64,000 bases of DNA. It comes from Pontederia crassipes. Taxonomy: Eukaryota > Streptophyta > Magnoliopsida > Commelinales > Pontederiaceae. Below, piece after piece: positions 1 through 11,957 of the stretch. The stretch is taken from assembly GCA_030549335.1 (NCBI GenBank), contig CM060194.1, positions 69,414,077 to 69,478,076 of the forward strand. Direction: 5' to 3'. The first letter of the stretch is position 1, and every line of letters starts with the position of its first letter. The translations under genes and the position numbers were made by a program. The notes beneath the pieces are model-generated. The model saw only the letters and a program-made list of their open reading frames with translations, ran no database searches and was not told the DNA's origin.

Positions 1-672
1 GGAGTAAAAAGGAAAATTACAACCGAGTCTGAGACATGATCAATATTAAATTGAAATTATACATTCTCAACTTCTCTTCATTCTGTGCCTGAGCCTCTGA
101 AATTATCAGCTTTGTGAATTGAAACTGTGATACAGTATGAACTCCGGGTTCCATCGTCCCCAACCTCCCTTTGTTGTCTTTTTTTTATTGTTTGATTGCA
201 TTGGAACTGCAGAGAACAGAAAAACACTTTAGAGCTAAGGGGGAGAAATCAACGACGATCTTCTGTTGACTGCGACTCAAGATTCGCTGTCGGAAATGTC
301 GAGTTTCTTCCATTATTCTACGTATTTAGTCGTTCACTCGCATTTGCGGGCACGGAGAAGAAGTAGATGAATGGAAGAAGTGATTACAGATTGAAAGTTT
401 GAAACATCTAAAAAGCATGAGCTCCAGCTCTCTTGCGTTCTAAGTTGTGCTTAAAAAGATGTCAGTTGCAAGAGAGACCGAGAAGAGGAGGGACTACAAA
501 ACACAAATCCTACAGCTAAAGAGCTGATCAGAAGGTTACTTTACTTTGCTTCTAAAGCAATAAACATGAAGGGTGTTTGATTCACCCGGCTATATAACCT
601 ATGGTGCTTCTTAGTTCAGTGCTGTGCTGCAGAGCACTCATCATATGCGTCATCATGGAGCTGAACGTGAAC
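1..672. other. 3' flank of the NAC gene
   Basis: No coding region is visible. The stretch lies downstream of the minus-strand NAC stop codon and probably holds its 3' untranslated region near 500-672. I saw no repeat or RNA gene in it. Confidence 0.4.
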
Positions 673-1601
673 TCATCTCATGCAGGTAGAAGTAGCTTCG
701 TCTCCGCTGCTGGATCCGTCTTCTGAAGCATCCGTGACGCAGCTCGTTTCCGAGGACGCCGACGGGCCACGAGAAGCAGCGCCTCTTCGTCCGGCGAAAT
801 CGACGGCAGCACGATTTCTGCTGGGGGCGGCCTGTTCCTCCAATTCGGCGCCCGTGTTGGTGGCTCTCTTCCTCTTAAAAATGCGGCAGAGCACCCAATC
901 CCTGCCTGCAACCATCTGGTTCTGCAGAAAAAAAGCAGTGCACAGTGAGCGCCCTCGTTCAATTGGGAGATGCATTGATTGCTTAGGAATTCTGATGTAT
1001 GCTACTTGTCTCACATCATCGGAGGACTCCTTTCTTTGTGGGAAGGCGGCCCCGGCGAGTCGGTACTCGTGCATGATCCAGTCAGTCCGGGAACCGGCAG
1101 GAGGCTTCCCTCGGTGGTGGAAGACCAACACCTTCTTCGTCCCCACCACCACCATCTGGCTGCACCTGGAGCTCACGACCGTCCTGTCCTTGCCCGTGGC
1201 CTTCCAGTAACCGGAGCTCGTCGTCCGGTTGGACCTGCTCCCGTGGGGATACTTGGCCTCCCTCAGGCTGAAGAAGTACCTCTCGCCCTCGCACCCGCCT
1301 GTCATATTGACCAACAGCTATGATGATAAATCCATGAAAAAAGTCGAAGAGGAAAAAACAAGAGAGCCTGTCGACTGTGATTTCACTGGAACCAGCAGTT
1401 ACCAGGCAAGTCCCACGGGTCGCAGCTACGTAGGTTGATCTCCGGGATGCCGACGGCGGGCAGCGGGCAGCAGAGCACCTTCCTCCTGAGGTACTGCACG
1501 ACTAGCTCTTCGTCTGTCGGGTGGAATCTGAACCCCGGCGGCAGCCTGAGCACTCCATGCTGCGGCTGCTGCTGCTTTAACAAGCAATCGTGTCTGTCCA
1601 T
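673..1601 (-). CDS. NAC-domain transcription factor, VNI2/NAC083-like, three exons
   Basis: A plant NAC transcription factor, expected to bind DNA in the nucleus as a dimer. Inferred exons on the minus strand are 1601-1403, 1298-1015 and 921-673, all with GT-AG introns and kept phase, giving 243 residues. Residues 20-33 read [14 protein letters not shown] (NAC subdomain A). DPWDLP, YFF, the [10 protein letters not shown] block, [26 protein letters not shown] and [12 protein letters not shown] follow in the usual subdomain order. The first intron falls right after DPWDLP, the usual NAC position. The short serine-rich tail of about 70 residues and the sequence [20 protein letters not shown] point to the VNI2/NAC083 branch, whose members act in vessel differentiation and leaf ageing. 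That role is inferred from family resemblance. The frame is intact. Confidence 0.9.
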
Positions 1602-1731
1602 AGACAGAGGTCAAACGCGAGACACGAGCAGCTCAGTTCCCCGTCTGCCACCAGTTCCGCTGCTCCTGATGATCTGATCACGCGCAGCCACCTGCAGGCG
1701 TTTAGAAGCACCCACAAAGTTCCATTTTGGC

Positions 1732-1734
1732 CAG

Positions 1735-1765
<31 letters not shown>

Positions 1766-1766
1766 G
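1732..1766. repeat. GA microsatellite in the NAC leader
   Basis: A nearly pure GA tract with one AA interruption lies between the putative TATA box and the NAC start codon. On the coding (minus) strand it reads as CT repeats, a common plant 5' leader element. Confidence 0.85.
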
Positions 1767-1810
1767 TGCTGGGGCCTGGCGGATGCAATAAAAAGGTGGT
1801 GTGAGGAGAG

Positions 1811-1820
1811 AATTTATATA
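1811..1820 (-). promoter_or_regulatory. TATA box of the NAC gene
   Basis: The minus strand reads TATATAAATT about 210 bases upstream of the NAC start codon. Its place before the CT-rich leader makes it the best TATA candidate. It is called by consensus only. Confidence 0.5.
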
Positions 1821-2148
1821 GGAAGGTTGCGGGCAAAAGCGGATGACCGCTTTGTGGCGTGAACCGGACTCAAACCCCCTTTTGACGCTCATATTTTTAA
1901 TGCTAAACAACAAGTAACTATACACACATTAATATTTTAGAATAGTTGAGCAAATCAGCTTTATATGTAGCGATTGATACGATACCATAGCAATTCAAAT
2001 TGAATCGATTTTTTAAAATATATTAATTACTCATTACTATGTATTTTTTAAGTGATTTAAATATTTTTAGAAATTAGAAAGATCAGACCTATCTTTATTA
2101 CTTTTTTTAGAAGAAGTCTACTTATCTATTGAAATAAGGATGGGAGCT

Positions 2149-2748
2149 ATCTCGTGTAGGGGTGTTCACCGGGTCGGGTCGATCCGGTGAACCCGACAAT
2201 CCGACCCGACCCGACCTAGTTTGGGTCGGGTCGGATCTTGGTCGGGTCGGACCCGACCCGACCCGAACCCAACCCGATGAGGGTTCGGGTCGGGTACGGG
2301 TTGGGAAATCCCAACCCGAGTCGACCCGACCCGACCCGATGACCCGGCCTTTATTATTATTTTTTTAATTTTTTTTACTTTTTTTACTTATTTTTAATCC
2401 TATAGTTGATTTAAAATGGTAAAAATATTAAAATAAAATATTTTAATTATGAAAATAATGCTCAAATATTCAAAAAAGCATATTTTATATTTTATAATAA
2501 TTATTAATTATTTTTTGTATTAAAATAAATATAAAAAAGTAAGACAAAAAAATTTTAAAAAAAAAAGAGTGGTCGGGTGATCCGACCACCCGACCCGACC
2601 CAACCCGACCCGAACCGGGTCGGGTTGGGTCGGATTTTCTGCCCCTAAGGGGCTTGACCCGACCCGACCCGACCAAATTTGGTCGGGTCGGGTCGGATTT
2701 GTTCACGGGTCGGGTCCAACCCGACCCGTGAACACCCCTAATCTCGTG
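2149..2748. mobile_element. Small non-autonomous hAT-like element (copy 1) with its target duplications
   Basis: The element itself spans 2157-2740 (584 bp). It starts TAGGGGTGTTCAC and ends GTGAACACCCCTA, a perfect 13-bp terminal inverted repeat. It is flanked by the perfect 8-bp direct repeat ATCTCGTG at 2149-2156 and 2741-2748. An 8-bp duplication with TAGGG-type ends is the hAT signature. Both arms, each about 180 bp, are built from GGGTCGGGTC-like repeats on opposite strands, around an AT-rich centre. There is no transposase frame, so it would need a partner element to move. A second full copy lies at 62237-62708. Confidence 0.9.
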
Positions 2749-2784
2749 CATGATATCGAGAAGTTCTCAAGGTGAATTATCCTT

Positions 2785-5700
2785 CTAAAAAATATTTGAC
2801 TCATGTTCTTCATCAAAATTTGTTAGATAATCTATTGCTTGATTAATCTCTCTATAAATTTCTTTACATCGAATTCTTGTAAAAGAGAAATGAATCCAGA
2901 CATTTTTCATGATATTTAAATTGTGCCAAAAGCAAGTAGTGGTCTTGGCCACAAAGCGCTCCAGAATCACCAAATCCATGCCACAGGTGACCCGTGTGTA
3001 GCCCAATTTCACATTGTTGGACACTCCTCCATACACCCCATGCTTCAGCCATCAAAGCCTACTCAACACTGCACCACTTGCAAATAAAAGGGAATGAATC
3101 ACGAAGCCAACACCCCCATGCTACCCGAGTCCTTCGAAAATTACATTCGAGTTAAGGCATACTCAACTCGGGATGAGGGCTTTCGTTGAAACCAAATCGG
3201 TCATGGGAGGAAAATAATGTCCCAAACACTACCATATGACATCAGTCACTGAAAATGTGTATCATTCCTCAAAATCCAAATGTCCTATGAAACAAAAGCA
3301 AGAAACAATCTTAGTATGGATCTGGAGCGCACCCCCAAATCCGCTCCCTCCTCGATCAATTTACCTAAATGCCAAAGATTTCGATAAAGAAATTGGTAAT
3401 GAAACTTGCCAGCAACCAAACTCCACAGAGAATTCACCATCAAGCAGTCAAGAAATAAATGATAAGTTTCAATCGAAAAAATCACAAAGAACACAAGCCG
3501 GATTGATGGTCAAAGTTAAAACACATGATAAAGTCCATGGTAGGTAGACGATTTTGTTTAAGTTTTCGAAGAAAAAAATTAACTTTTTTTAGGAACAAAA
3601 ATATTTTACATCCCAATCCATGAAGGTTCCGATACTCATGTATTGGAGTTTGTGACAATTTTTTTGGTGACAACGCCATGGGAGTCCGTAGTCCAAATCC
3701 CGATCATCATTGGTGAAAAAGGTAAAGATAAACATGCAATAACTGATGTTAGAATAGAGCCAAAGTATTCAAAAAGCGGCTACACATTTCAAACCACGAC
3801 GCATAGATCATGTAAGGGAGCACTGACATTCACAAATGTAGGCATTAAGAACATGGGAGCAGTAAAGATCCAAGGGTCTTGCGTGATGCACGTAGGGTTA
3901 CCATTACCAATATGATGATACCACCTTTGATTTCATTTAAGGATACAGGGATCGTGTCAGCTCCATGCTCGCGCCTGGCCCAAAGTAGTGGCAAGGCAAG
4001 GATGGAACACCCTATATTTACTATCTGCCTTGTTCAAGACTTCAAAAAAAATTTGACCAAAATGGATGTTTTGATGAAGCTAAGGTTCCTAATAATGAGG
4101 CCCCCATAAGCCATAGGGAGTGAACATTGTTCCACTTGATAAGATGCAAACTCTTTATGCTCAATAGAAGACTACAAGAATTTCCTACTAAGTTTTTCAA
4201 TCATGGACACAATGGAGCCAATTATGTAGGATGAGCCAAAAGAGTGAGTCAAGAGAGCGCCCAAAACTGATTTAATTAAGGTCGTTCTCCCGGCCTAGTT
4301 TAATAATTTGCCTTTCCACCTCGATAAACTTTATCGAAGATTAACTACTTTTTGGTAGGAATATATTTGTAAGAAATAGGTACGCCCAAAATGGAAGGAA
4401 CCAATACTGATACTAAGAGCTTTGGAAATTGCTTGCTTCCTATGCCAATGCAATTTACGTGGAAGATACACTTGTGATTTCTAAAGGTTAATTATTTGCT
4501 TTGTCAACAAGTGGTATCACTTTAAAATTTTAATGATGTCTTTGCAATTTTTAACATTCATAGCAAGATCATTCGCGTAAACTAAATCACTCATGGAGAA
4601 AGTATTTATTTTGTAAGGTTGAATTTTTCCCAAGCCAGTGTTCTTGTTTAGCAGAGTTGAGAGAACTTGCATTACTAAGACAAACAAGTATGGGGAGAGG
4701 GGGTCCACTTGACGAATACCCTTATAGTTGGTGAAAGGTAACATGAACATGCTATTGATTTGAAAATGAAAAATAGGAGAGGTGACGCATGTCATTATCC
4801 AATTAATAAAGACAAGAGGGTGGTTCATGATGGTGAGCACGTTATAAATAGCATCCTAGGAAACACGATCAAAAGCTTTAGACATATCCACCTTTAAAAT
4901 CATCAATTTTCTATGGCCACTACACATGGAATGAGCAATCTCTTGAACAATTAAAATATTATCATGTATGGATCGATAAAAAATAAAAGTAATTTCTGAG
5001 CATTGATAATATGAGTAAGAGTAAGACGAAGTCTAGAAGCCAACACCTTTGCAATGACCCTATATAAATTATTACATAATGCAATTGGGCGATAATATGT
5101 AAACACTTAGCTTTGGGGGTCTTAGGAATAAAAATTAGATTTTCTTGCACTATTCATAAGGGAGGTTACCGGTGTCAAAGAAATCAATTTCACGAATAAT
5201 AGTGTAATCAGCAATGTTCCAATAGGTTTTATAGAATTTAATCGTGAAGTCATCCGACCCAGGTGCCTTACTAAATGGCATGTTCAACAGTATGTCCTTA
5301 ATATGCTTATGGGTAACCAGGGAGATAAGTAGGTTATGCCAGTCTGTAGAGATCATAAGAAGGGATGGCCAGTCACTAGGATGACATGATGTTAGAAGGC
5401 TTCCATAGGTACAAAGGTCTAGAGAATGAGGGATTCATCAGTGACCGGGGTGGCAGGGTTGTCCTTGCTGCTAAGTTTGGAAATCAAGTTTCTATGGTGC
5501 CTAGTGATGGTGGTGAGGTGAAAGAAATGTGAATTCTTATCACCATGTTCAAACCACTTGACATGCATTCCACCACTTCAAGGTGATCTGACGGTCCAGG
5601 GATGAGTGCAATTGATATAGTGATCAAAGCTTAACAATGTTATTCTCTGATATGCTCCTGTCATCCATGTCTTTTAAGTGTGAATTTCATCCTTGACAAT

Positions 5701-6330
5701 CCGTAGTTTGACTTCAAGCGATCCCAACCGCTCCTTGTTCCATTTTACTATCTTATGTTTAATATTATTGACTGCACTATCTTGTGTACGTCCTCAAATT
5801 TAAATAAAAAGTATTTGAATTCAAAGCATCTCAGCCTAGCCTTAGTTTTGTTTGTAGCAATTAAGAGGAGGGAGTGATCAAAGCAATGACGAATGTGCTT
5901 AATAAGAGATAAGTTAGAGAATTTGAACAACCAATGGGGTTGATGAGGATATGGTCAAGCTTGCTCTTGATTCGAGCTATGTCGGTGCGATAATTACACC
6001 AAGTATAAAGGTGTCCATCATTTGGTGCATCCATCAGGCCCTATGAGGCAATGAAGTGCTTTAGTAGGTGGACCGACCTAGTATTGGTGAAAGGCTTACC
6101 GCCACTTCTCAGAAGACATGGTGATAGAGTTGAAATCCCCAACCACCATATGAGACATGGCGGACTTATCTTTATGCAGGTATATAAGTTAAAGGTTAAA
6201 AGGAACCTAATGTTTTGCATCCCTCTAGAGTGTTTGATCCATCATCTAAAAAAAACTTGTGGCTAAGATTTCAAGTAGAATAACTGACTTGATTTCGAAG
6301 GACGACCATATTAATGTCATGGGTACTATA
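2785..6330 (-). mobile_element. Decayed L1-type LINE (copy A), minus strand
   Basis: Broken frames on the minus strand follow plant L1 ORF2 order from right to left. Around 5748-6300 lies endonuclease-like and linker sequence. Around 5150-5356 there is KAPGSDDFTIKFY, the start of the reverse transcriptase. Around 4517-4840 there is RQVDPLSPYLFVLVMQVLSTLLNK, followed by YANDL in place of the YADDL catalytic box. Around 3482-3600 there is RLPTMDFIMCFN, from the zinc-binding RT-associated domain. Around 2790-2900 there is INQAIDYLTNF, from the RNase H tail. Many stops and frameshifts show it is dead. The 5' side runs into the LTR element near 6310-6340. Confidence 0.8.
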
Positions 6331-6337
6331 GTATAGA

Positions 6338-7963
6338 GACGACCCGTGGCGCAATATCCTCTCGTGCGCTATCCTTTTCTTCTTTTTCTTTGACTATTTT
6401 GTTGACTCAAATGGTCAAGAGAAATGACACATTAGCAGAAGACTTATCAATTAAAATAATATAATAATTAGAGGATAATGCGGAAGCCAAAGGGAAAACG
6501 TGACAACTGTCTCGATATAAAACATAGTGCAAAAGCAAAATGGTTCATCTCATAGTCTCATGTCTGAAGTAGTAAAGATAAAAGTATGACTACTAAATAT
6601 AAAAACACCTACGATCGGCCATGACTTGATAAGACTCGTCCAGATAGATAAACATACGACTCATACTAGACATGACCATAATCATATGCATATGCCACCC
6701 AAAGTGAAGTCTCCGCGCACATACCATCACGTCACGAGCAATCTTCATGTACCTGTGGGGATCACACAAGGGAGCAAGCTCAACTGTTAACATAATGCTA
6801 AGTAAGAGTTCATATAAATCATAAATCAGTTCTGTCAGAATAAGCATGAAGAGATCATGTAAATGAAATATAAAAGTGGATCATAAAGTAGAGAGTGATC
6901 ATAACATGATTAGTGCATTTTCCTTTCTTTCCTTTCCTTTCTTTCATTCTTTCGTTTCATTCTTTCTTTCTTTCTTTTCATTCTTTCTTTCAAATAGCTC
7001 TTCATTCTTTTAGGGAAATACCATTGCCTGCACTCGTAGTGCTACTATCTAGACTATTATGAACCAGTGGGTGATCAATGCCTCGGTCAGCCCCGTCGAA
7101 CTGGGATGACCTTGTACAAAGAGGAAACATCTGTGAGGGAGAGAACTCTCATCTAGATAGCACAAATGGTAATCCGTGAGGAAGTGCCTTACCCAGGGCT
7201 CGCTTAAGTTTCCTCCATCATAGTGGACCTTTCTTTCAATCCAAAGATTGATCAAGGTCATATGAAGCATATCTTCGAATCATGTGGGCCTATCTTCCAA
7301 TCCGTAGATTGGCCAAGGCCATATGTGCCTTTCTTTCAATCCGAAGATCGATCAAGGTCGTATGGAACAAAGCTCCGTATCATCTTTATATTCTTTTCTT
7401 CCTTTAACCAATCAGGTGGACAGAAGCTTTAGTAAAATCAGAGGATTCGATTAGGGTTGAATTCTTCTGTCCACGTATCGGACGCCTAGACGTCAATGGT
7501 CGTCCGTCATCGTCCGGAGAGGGAGCATACGACCATTTATTATTTCATGAATGCCATGATCAAGTTAGCATTTCATCATTTCCATTCAGTTCAATCATAG
7601 GAAGGCAAACATGGTTTTGTTGGGCACGATTAACTTCATGTAAATCTCAGATATCAATTACGTAAAAAGAGATTCGTACATCATAAAATTTATGTTTTGT
7701 GGGCCAGAACTTTGTCCGAGTATAGAGGAACTTGGGCCATGTTTTTTACTAAATCAAACTAAAAAATTCCGAGTGAGAACCCGGGTCGGGTCAGGGTTAT
7801 ACCTGGGCCGAGTTGGGTGCGCGATCGGGTCAGAAAGGTCGATTTGCCCAATCGTCTTCTTGGATCGATACCCGAGTTGGGTCAAGCAGAGCTCGGGCTG
7901 GGTCATTGGTATGAGTCGAGCTCGGATAGATCGTCAATGGTAGATTCAGACCGAATTGGGAGG
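6338..7963 (-). mobile_element. Partial 3' LTR of the Ty3-type element
   Basis: This segment runs collinear with 9505-11134, the matching part of the full LTR on the right, with many scattered differences. It lacks the first 20-odd bases of the LTR on its left. On its right it lacks the part matching 11135-11957, which holds the promoter side in element sense. Its right edge joins protease coding sequence directly, so an internal deletion removed the rest of pol and the start of this LTR. Confidence 0.8.
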
Positions 7964-9302
7964 TACACTGAGGGAGGAAGCACATGCCTCAGAAATAAAA
8001 GAGTGCGAAGCACCCGAATCCAGCAATACAAACATGGGCAATCCTGCGATAGAGAGGGTACCTTAGATAACATCGTTATCCTGTGGAGCCGCGTCTGTCG
8101 GAGCAGTGTAGAGACATTCTGGTACTCCTCCCGCGCCTCGACGATTCCTTGAGGGGCAATCTCGGACGAAGTGTCCCATCTTGCCACATCCGATGCATGT
8201 ACCATTCTTCCAACGACAGTCTCCAGAATGGAACTTTAGATAGAAGGTGCAATTTGGTGTGCCTTGTTGTTAAGGTGCCTATGGCTGTCGTGGGAGCTGC
8301 GGTGTAGGTGCATGTCATTGAGACTATGGTTGAAAATCATGTTCGTTATCAATTAGTGCCATTTCGTACTCACCTTACATTTCTACACCTATCCCTGGCG
8401 AGGGGCTGGCAGACGGAGAGCCTTGCGTTGCAGCCTATGGTAGGGTTGGTGGCGATTGTCGCGACATGCATCCTTGTGAGCTGGGCGACAATCCTCCCAC
8501 ATCGGCTTAGATGACACTGTAGCTCATGTCGGCTCATTCTTTAGTTCTTCCCGTCGCATCCGGATCTCATGCTCGATCATGTATGCCATCAGAATGGCTC
8601 CATGCAAATCAATCTCTGCCCCATAGGAGACTCTCTCCCGGATGGTATGATGGAGGCCATCGAGAAACTGCTCAGCACGATCGGCCTCATCCAAGCGACT
8701 CTTACAATAGCGTTCCAACTGAATGAAACGTGCATGATATTCCGACACTATCATGTTGCCTTGACGTAGATCCTTGAACTCCATCTTTTCCTTCTTCCGA
8801 TAGGGAGTGTACTGAGCTTTGAAGAGTTCCTTGAAACTTGCCCAAGGAATAATCATCTGGTTTGGGAAAGTGATCTCTCGTGTTGTCTCCCACTAGTCGT
8901 TGGCCCGACCGGTGAGCATATGGGTAGCATAGCAAACCTTGCTATCTTCGCTGCATCGATCAGAGTTGAACAATTGCTCCATCTTAGTAAGCCACTGGAC
9001 TGCTTCTTCATAATTCACCACTCCCCTGAAGTAGGGCGGGTGCAATTTTAGATATTCCTGAATCGTATCAGGAGGAGGAGCCGTCTGAAATGCTAAAGGA
9101 GGGAATGATACATAGGTATTGAGTACGTCGAGTGTTGTGAGGACGGTTGGAGCTCCTACTGAACGTCCTCTCCTATTTGACTCCTTAGGGCGGAGTCAAG
9201 TACATCCATAGCAATCTCCAAGATAATCGTGACACGATCACATCCACGTTCACGCCCACGGCCTCTGTCGCGTCGGACTGCTGAACGTGTCGTGGGAGCC
9301 AT
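7964..9302 (-). pseudogene. gag and protease start of a Ty3-type retrotransposon, broken
   Basis: On the minus strand the gag start codon is at 9302 and the product begins MAPTTRSAVRRDRGRGRERG, typical of Ty3-type plant gag. The retrotransposon gag domain is at 8524-8856, with FKELFKAQYTPYRKK and VSEYHARFIQLERYC. A CCHC zinc knuckle, CIGCGKMGHFVRDC, reads at about 8155-8205. Just after it, near 7976-8035, LLDSGASHSFIS is the aspartic protease active-site motif. The frame is broken several times between 8856 and 9302. Reverse transcriptase, RNase H and integrase are absent: sequence matching the LTR begins right after the protease start. The element cannot make its own enzymes. Confidence 0.85.
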
Positions 9303-9463
9303 CTATCAATATCACAATTTCATTTTAATAAATAATCATAACTTTAAAAGCATAAAAATTCTTACTTTGCTCTGCGACGGCTAAGTGTGGCGGTAGCTCC
9401 GGTAGGTGCGTATGGACCGTACTTAGACTTTATTTCTAGGACATCAAGAGAGTCCTAGCGTTA

Positions 9464-9476
9464 GGCTCTGATACCA
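9464..9476 (-). other. Primer binding site for initiator methionine tRNA
   Basis: The minus strand reads TGGTATCAGAGCC, the standard plant retrotransposon primer site complementary to the 3' end of tRNA-iMet. It sits four bases inside the LTR end (TGTTACA on the minus strand). This fixes the element's direction and the LTR border at 9481. Confidence 0.93.
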
Positions 9477-9480
9477 TAAA

Positions 9481-11957
9481 TGTAACAGCCCGAAATTTAA
9501 CCCACCACGTGGCGTGATCTCCTCTCGTGCATTACCATTTTCTTCTTCTTTTTTTGACTCTTTTGTTGACCCAAATGGTCAAGGAAAATGACACATCAGC
9601 TGAAGACTTATTACATTTAATAATATAACAATTAGAGGATAATGCGTAAGCCAAAGGGGAAACGCGACAACTGTCTCGATATAAAACATAGTGCGAAAGC
9701 AAAATGATTTATCCCATAGTCTCATGTCTGAAGTAGTAAAGATAAAAGTATGAGTACTAAACATAAAAATACCTACGGTCGACATGACTTGATAAGATCC
9801 ATCTAGATAGATATACCATCTGATATAATGAATAAACATATGTCTCATACTAGACATGACCATAACCATATGAATATGCCATCCAAAGTAAAGTCTCCGT
9901 GCACACACCATCATGCCACGAGCAACCATCATGTACCAGTGAGGATCACACAAAGGAGCAAGATCAAACATTAGCATCGTATAAATCATAAATCAGTTTT
10001 GTTAGAATAAGCATGAAAAGATCATGTAAATAAAATGTAAAAGTGGATCATAAAGTAGAGAGTGATCATAACACGATTAGTGTCTTTTCCTTTCATTTCT
10101 TTCATTCTTTCGTTACATTCATTCATTCGTTATTTCTTTCTTTCTTTCGAAGACCTCTTCATTTTTTTAGGAAAATACCATTGCTTGCACTCGTAGTGCT
10201 ACTATCTAGACCATTATGGATTTGTGAGTGATTAGTGTCACGGCCAGTCTCGTCGAGCTGGGATGACCTCGTACAAAGAGGAAACATTCGTGATGAAGTG
10301 AACTTCCATCTAGATAGGACAAATGGTAATTCGTGAGAAAGTGCCTTGCTCAGGGCTCGCTTAACTTCCCCATCATAGTGGACCTTTCATTCAATCCAAA
10401 GGTTGATCAAGGTCGTATGGAGCATAGCTCCGAATCATGTGGACCTATCTTTCAATTCGTAGATTGGTCAATGCCATATGGACCTTTCTTTCAATCCGAA
10501 GATCGATGAAGGTCGTATGGAACAAAGCTCTATATCATCTTTATGTCTTTTCTTCCTTTATCCAATCAGGTGGACAGAAGCTTTAGTAAAATCAGAGAGT
10601 TTGATTGTGGTCGAATTCTTCTATTCACATACCAGACGCCTAGAAGTCAACGATCGTCCATCATTAGTTCCTTGCAGCGATCCTCCGGATAGGGAGCGGA
10701 CGATCATTTATCATTTCATGGATGCAATAATCAAGTTAGCATTTCATCCTTTCCATTCAGTTTAATCATAGGAAGGAAAATATGGTTATGTTGGGCATGA
10801 TTAACTTCATGTAAAGATCAGATATCAAATACGTAAATATGGGTTCGTACATCGTAAAGTTTATGTTCTGTTGGCCAAAACTAGGACTGAGTACAGAGGA
10901 ACTCGGGCCGTGTTTTTGACCGAATCAAATTCAAAAATTCCGAGTGAGAACTCGGGTCGGGTCAGGGTCATACCCGTGCCGAGTTGGGCGCGCGATCAGG
11001 TTGGAAAGGTCAATCTGCTCGATCGTCTTCTCGGATCGATACCCGGATCGAGTCAAGCAAAGCTCGGGCTGGGTCACTAGTATGAGCCGAGTTCGGATTG
11101 ATCATCAATGGTGTATTTGAGCCAAGTTGGGAGGACTCGGTCCCGGGTTGGTCTGATCTGGGCCGAGTTGTGGGCAACTCGGGCCAGGTGCGTCGTTCGT
11201 AGAAAATTACGCAAGTTCTAGATTCCCATCGTTTTGTTTCTTTCAATGATCATGGTGATTAAGCATCAATAACATGAGTACGTACTCATAAACCGAGTAT
11301 CATAAGATCATCTGAACAGTGCAAAAGTAAATCTACACATGCTTTAGTCTAATTAAGTTCGAAATCTACATCCTACATGACCAACGAGTTCATACGATTC
11401 GTAGAAATGTCTCTAGCTCTCCAGAAGCTCTAAACTACATTTTCTAATCATAAAATAAGAGATTTACATCTAATTACGTCCTTGGAACATGCTTTGATCG
11501 TCCAGAGACTAAACTATAAAATAGATCCCGAAATCACACCTCTTAGCCTACGATTTTTGGGATTCGTCCGCGTGTTTCGTCCTCAGGTCGCCGATCGCTG
11601 CTAGTCACCGTCCATTGTGTTGCCTACAACGGAGGTGGTCGCTTGCATCATTCCTTCGCCAGAAGGTCTCGACAGAGTGCCTTTGCTTTCCTCTTCAATC
11701 TATGTGCATCATCAGAGGAAGAACAGAGGGTGAGTGAGAAAGGGATGAAGGTGAAAATGTGAGAAGAGGTCAGGGCATGTGGTTTTATGGAGTTGGGACC
11801 GTCCTTTGATCTCCCCCATTTCCTGAACTGTTCAGCCATTGAAGAGGGGAGAAGAAGAGGAAGGGATATGAAGCAGAGGAGGAGGAAGTTGGGCTCGGTC
11901 GTTCCTCATCATCTTCTCCCCCCCCCCCCCCCTCCCCATTTTTAAAGTGGCATTACA
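9481..11957 (-). mobile_element. 5' LTR of the Ty3-type element
   Basis: The inner border at 9481 is set by the adjacent tRNA-iMet primer site. On the minus strand the LTR begins TGTAATGCCAC at 11957 and ends GGGCTGTTACA at 9481, keeping the TG...CA rule, for about 2.48 kb. A TATA-like CCATAAAACC lies about 170 bases inside the outer end. Positions 9505-11134 match the partial LTR at 6338-7963. The outer end is inferred from TG and from likeness to the end of the solo LTR at 47186-49031, so it is less certain than the inner one. Confidence 0.75.

Noticed and set aside
2162..2368. Arg/Asp/Pro-rich frames on both strands of the hAT-like element
   Set aside because: They result from the GGGTC repeat in the arms; no transposase motif is present.
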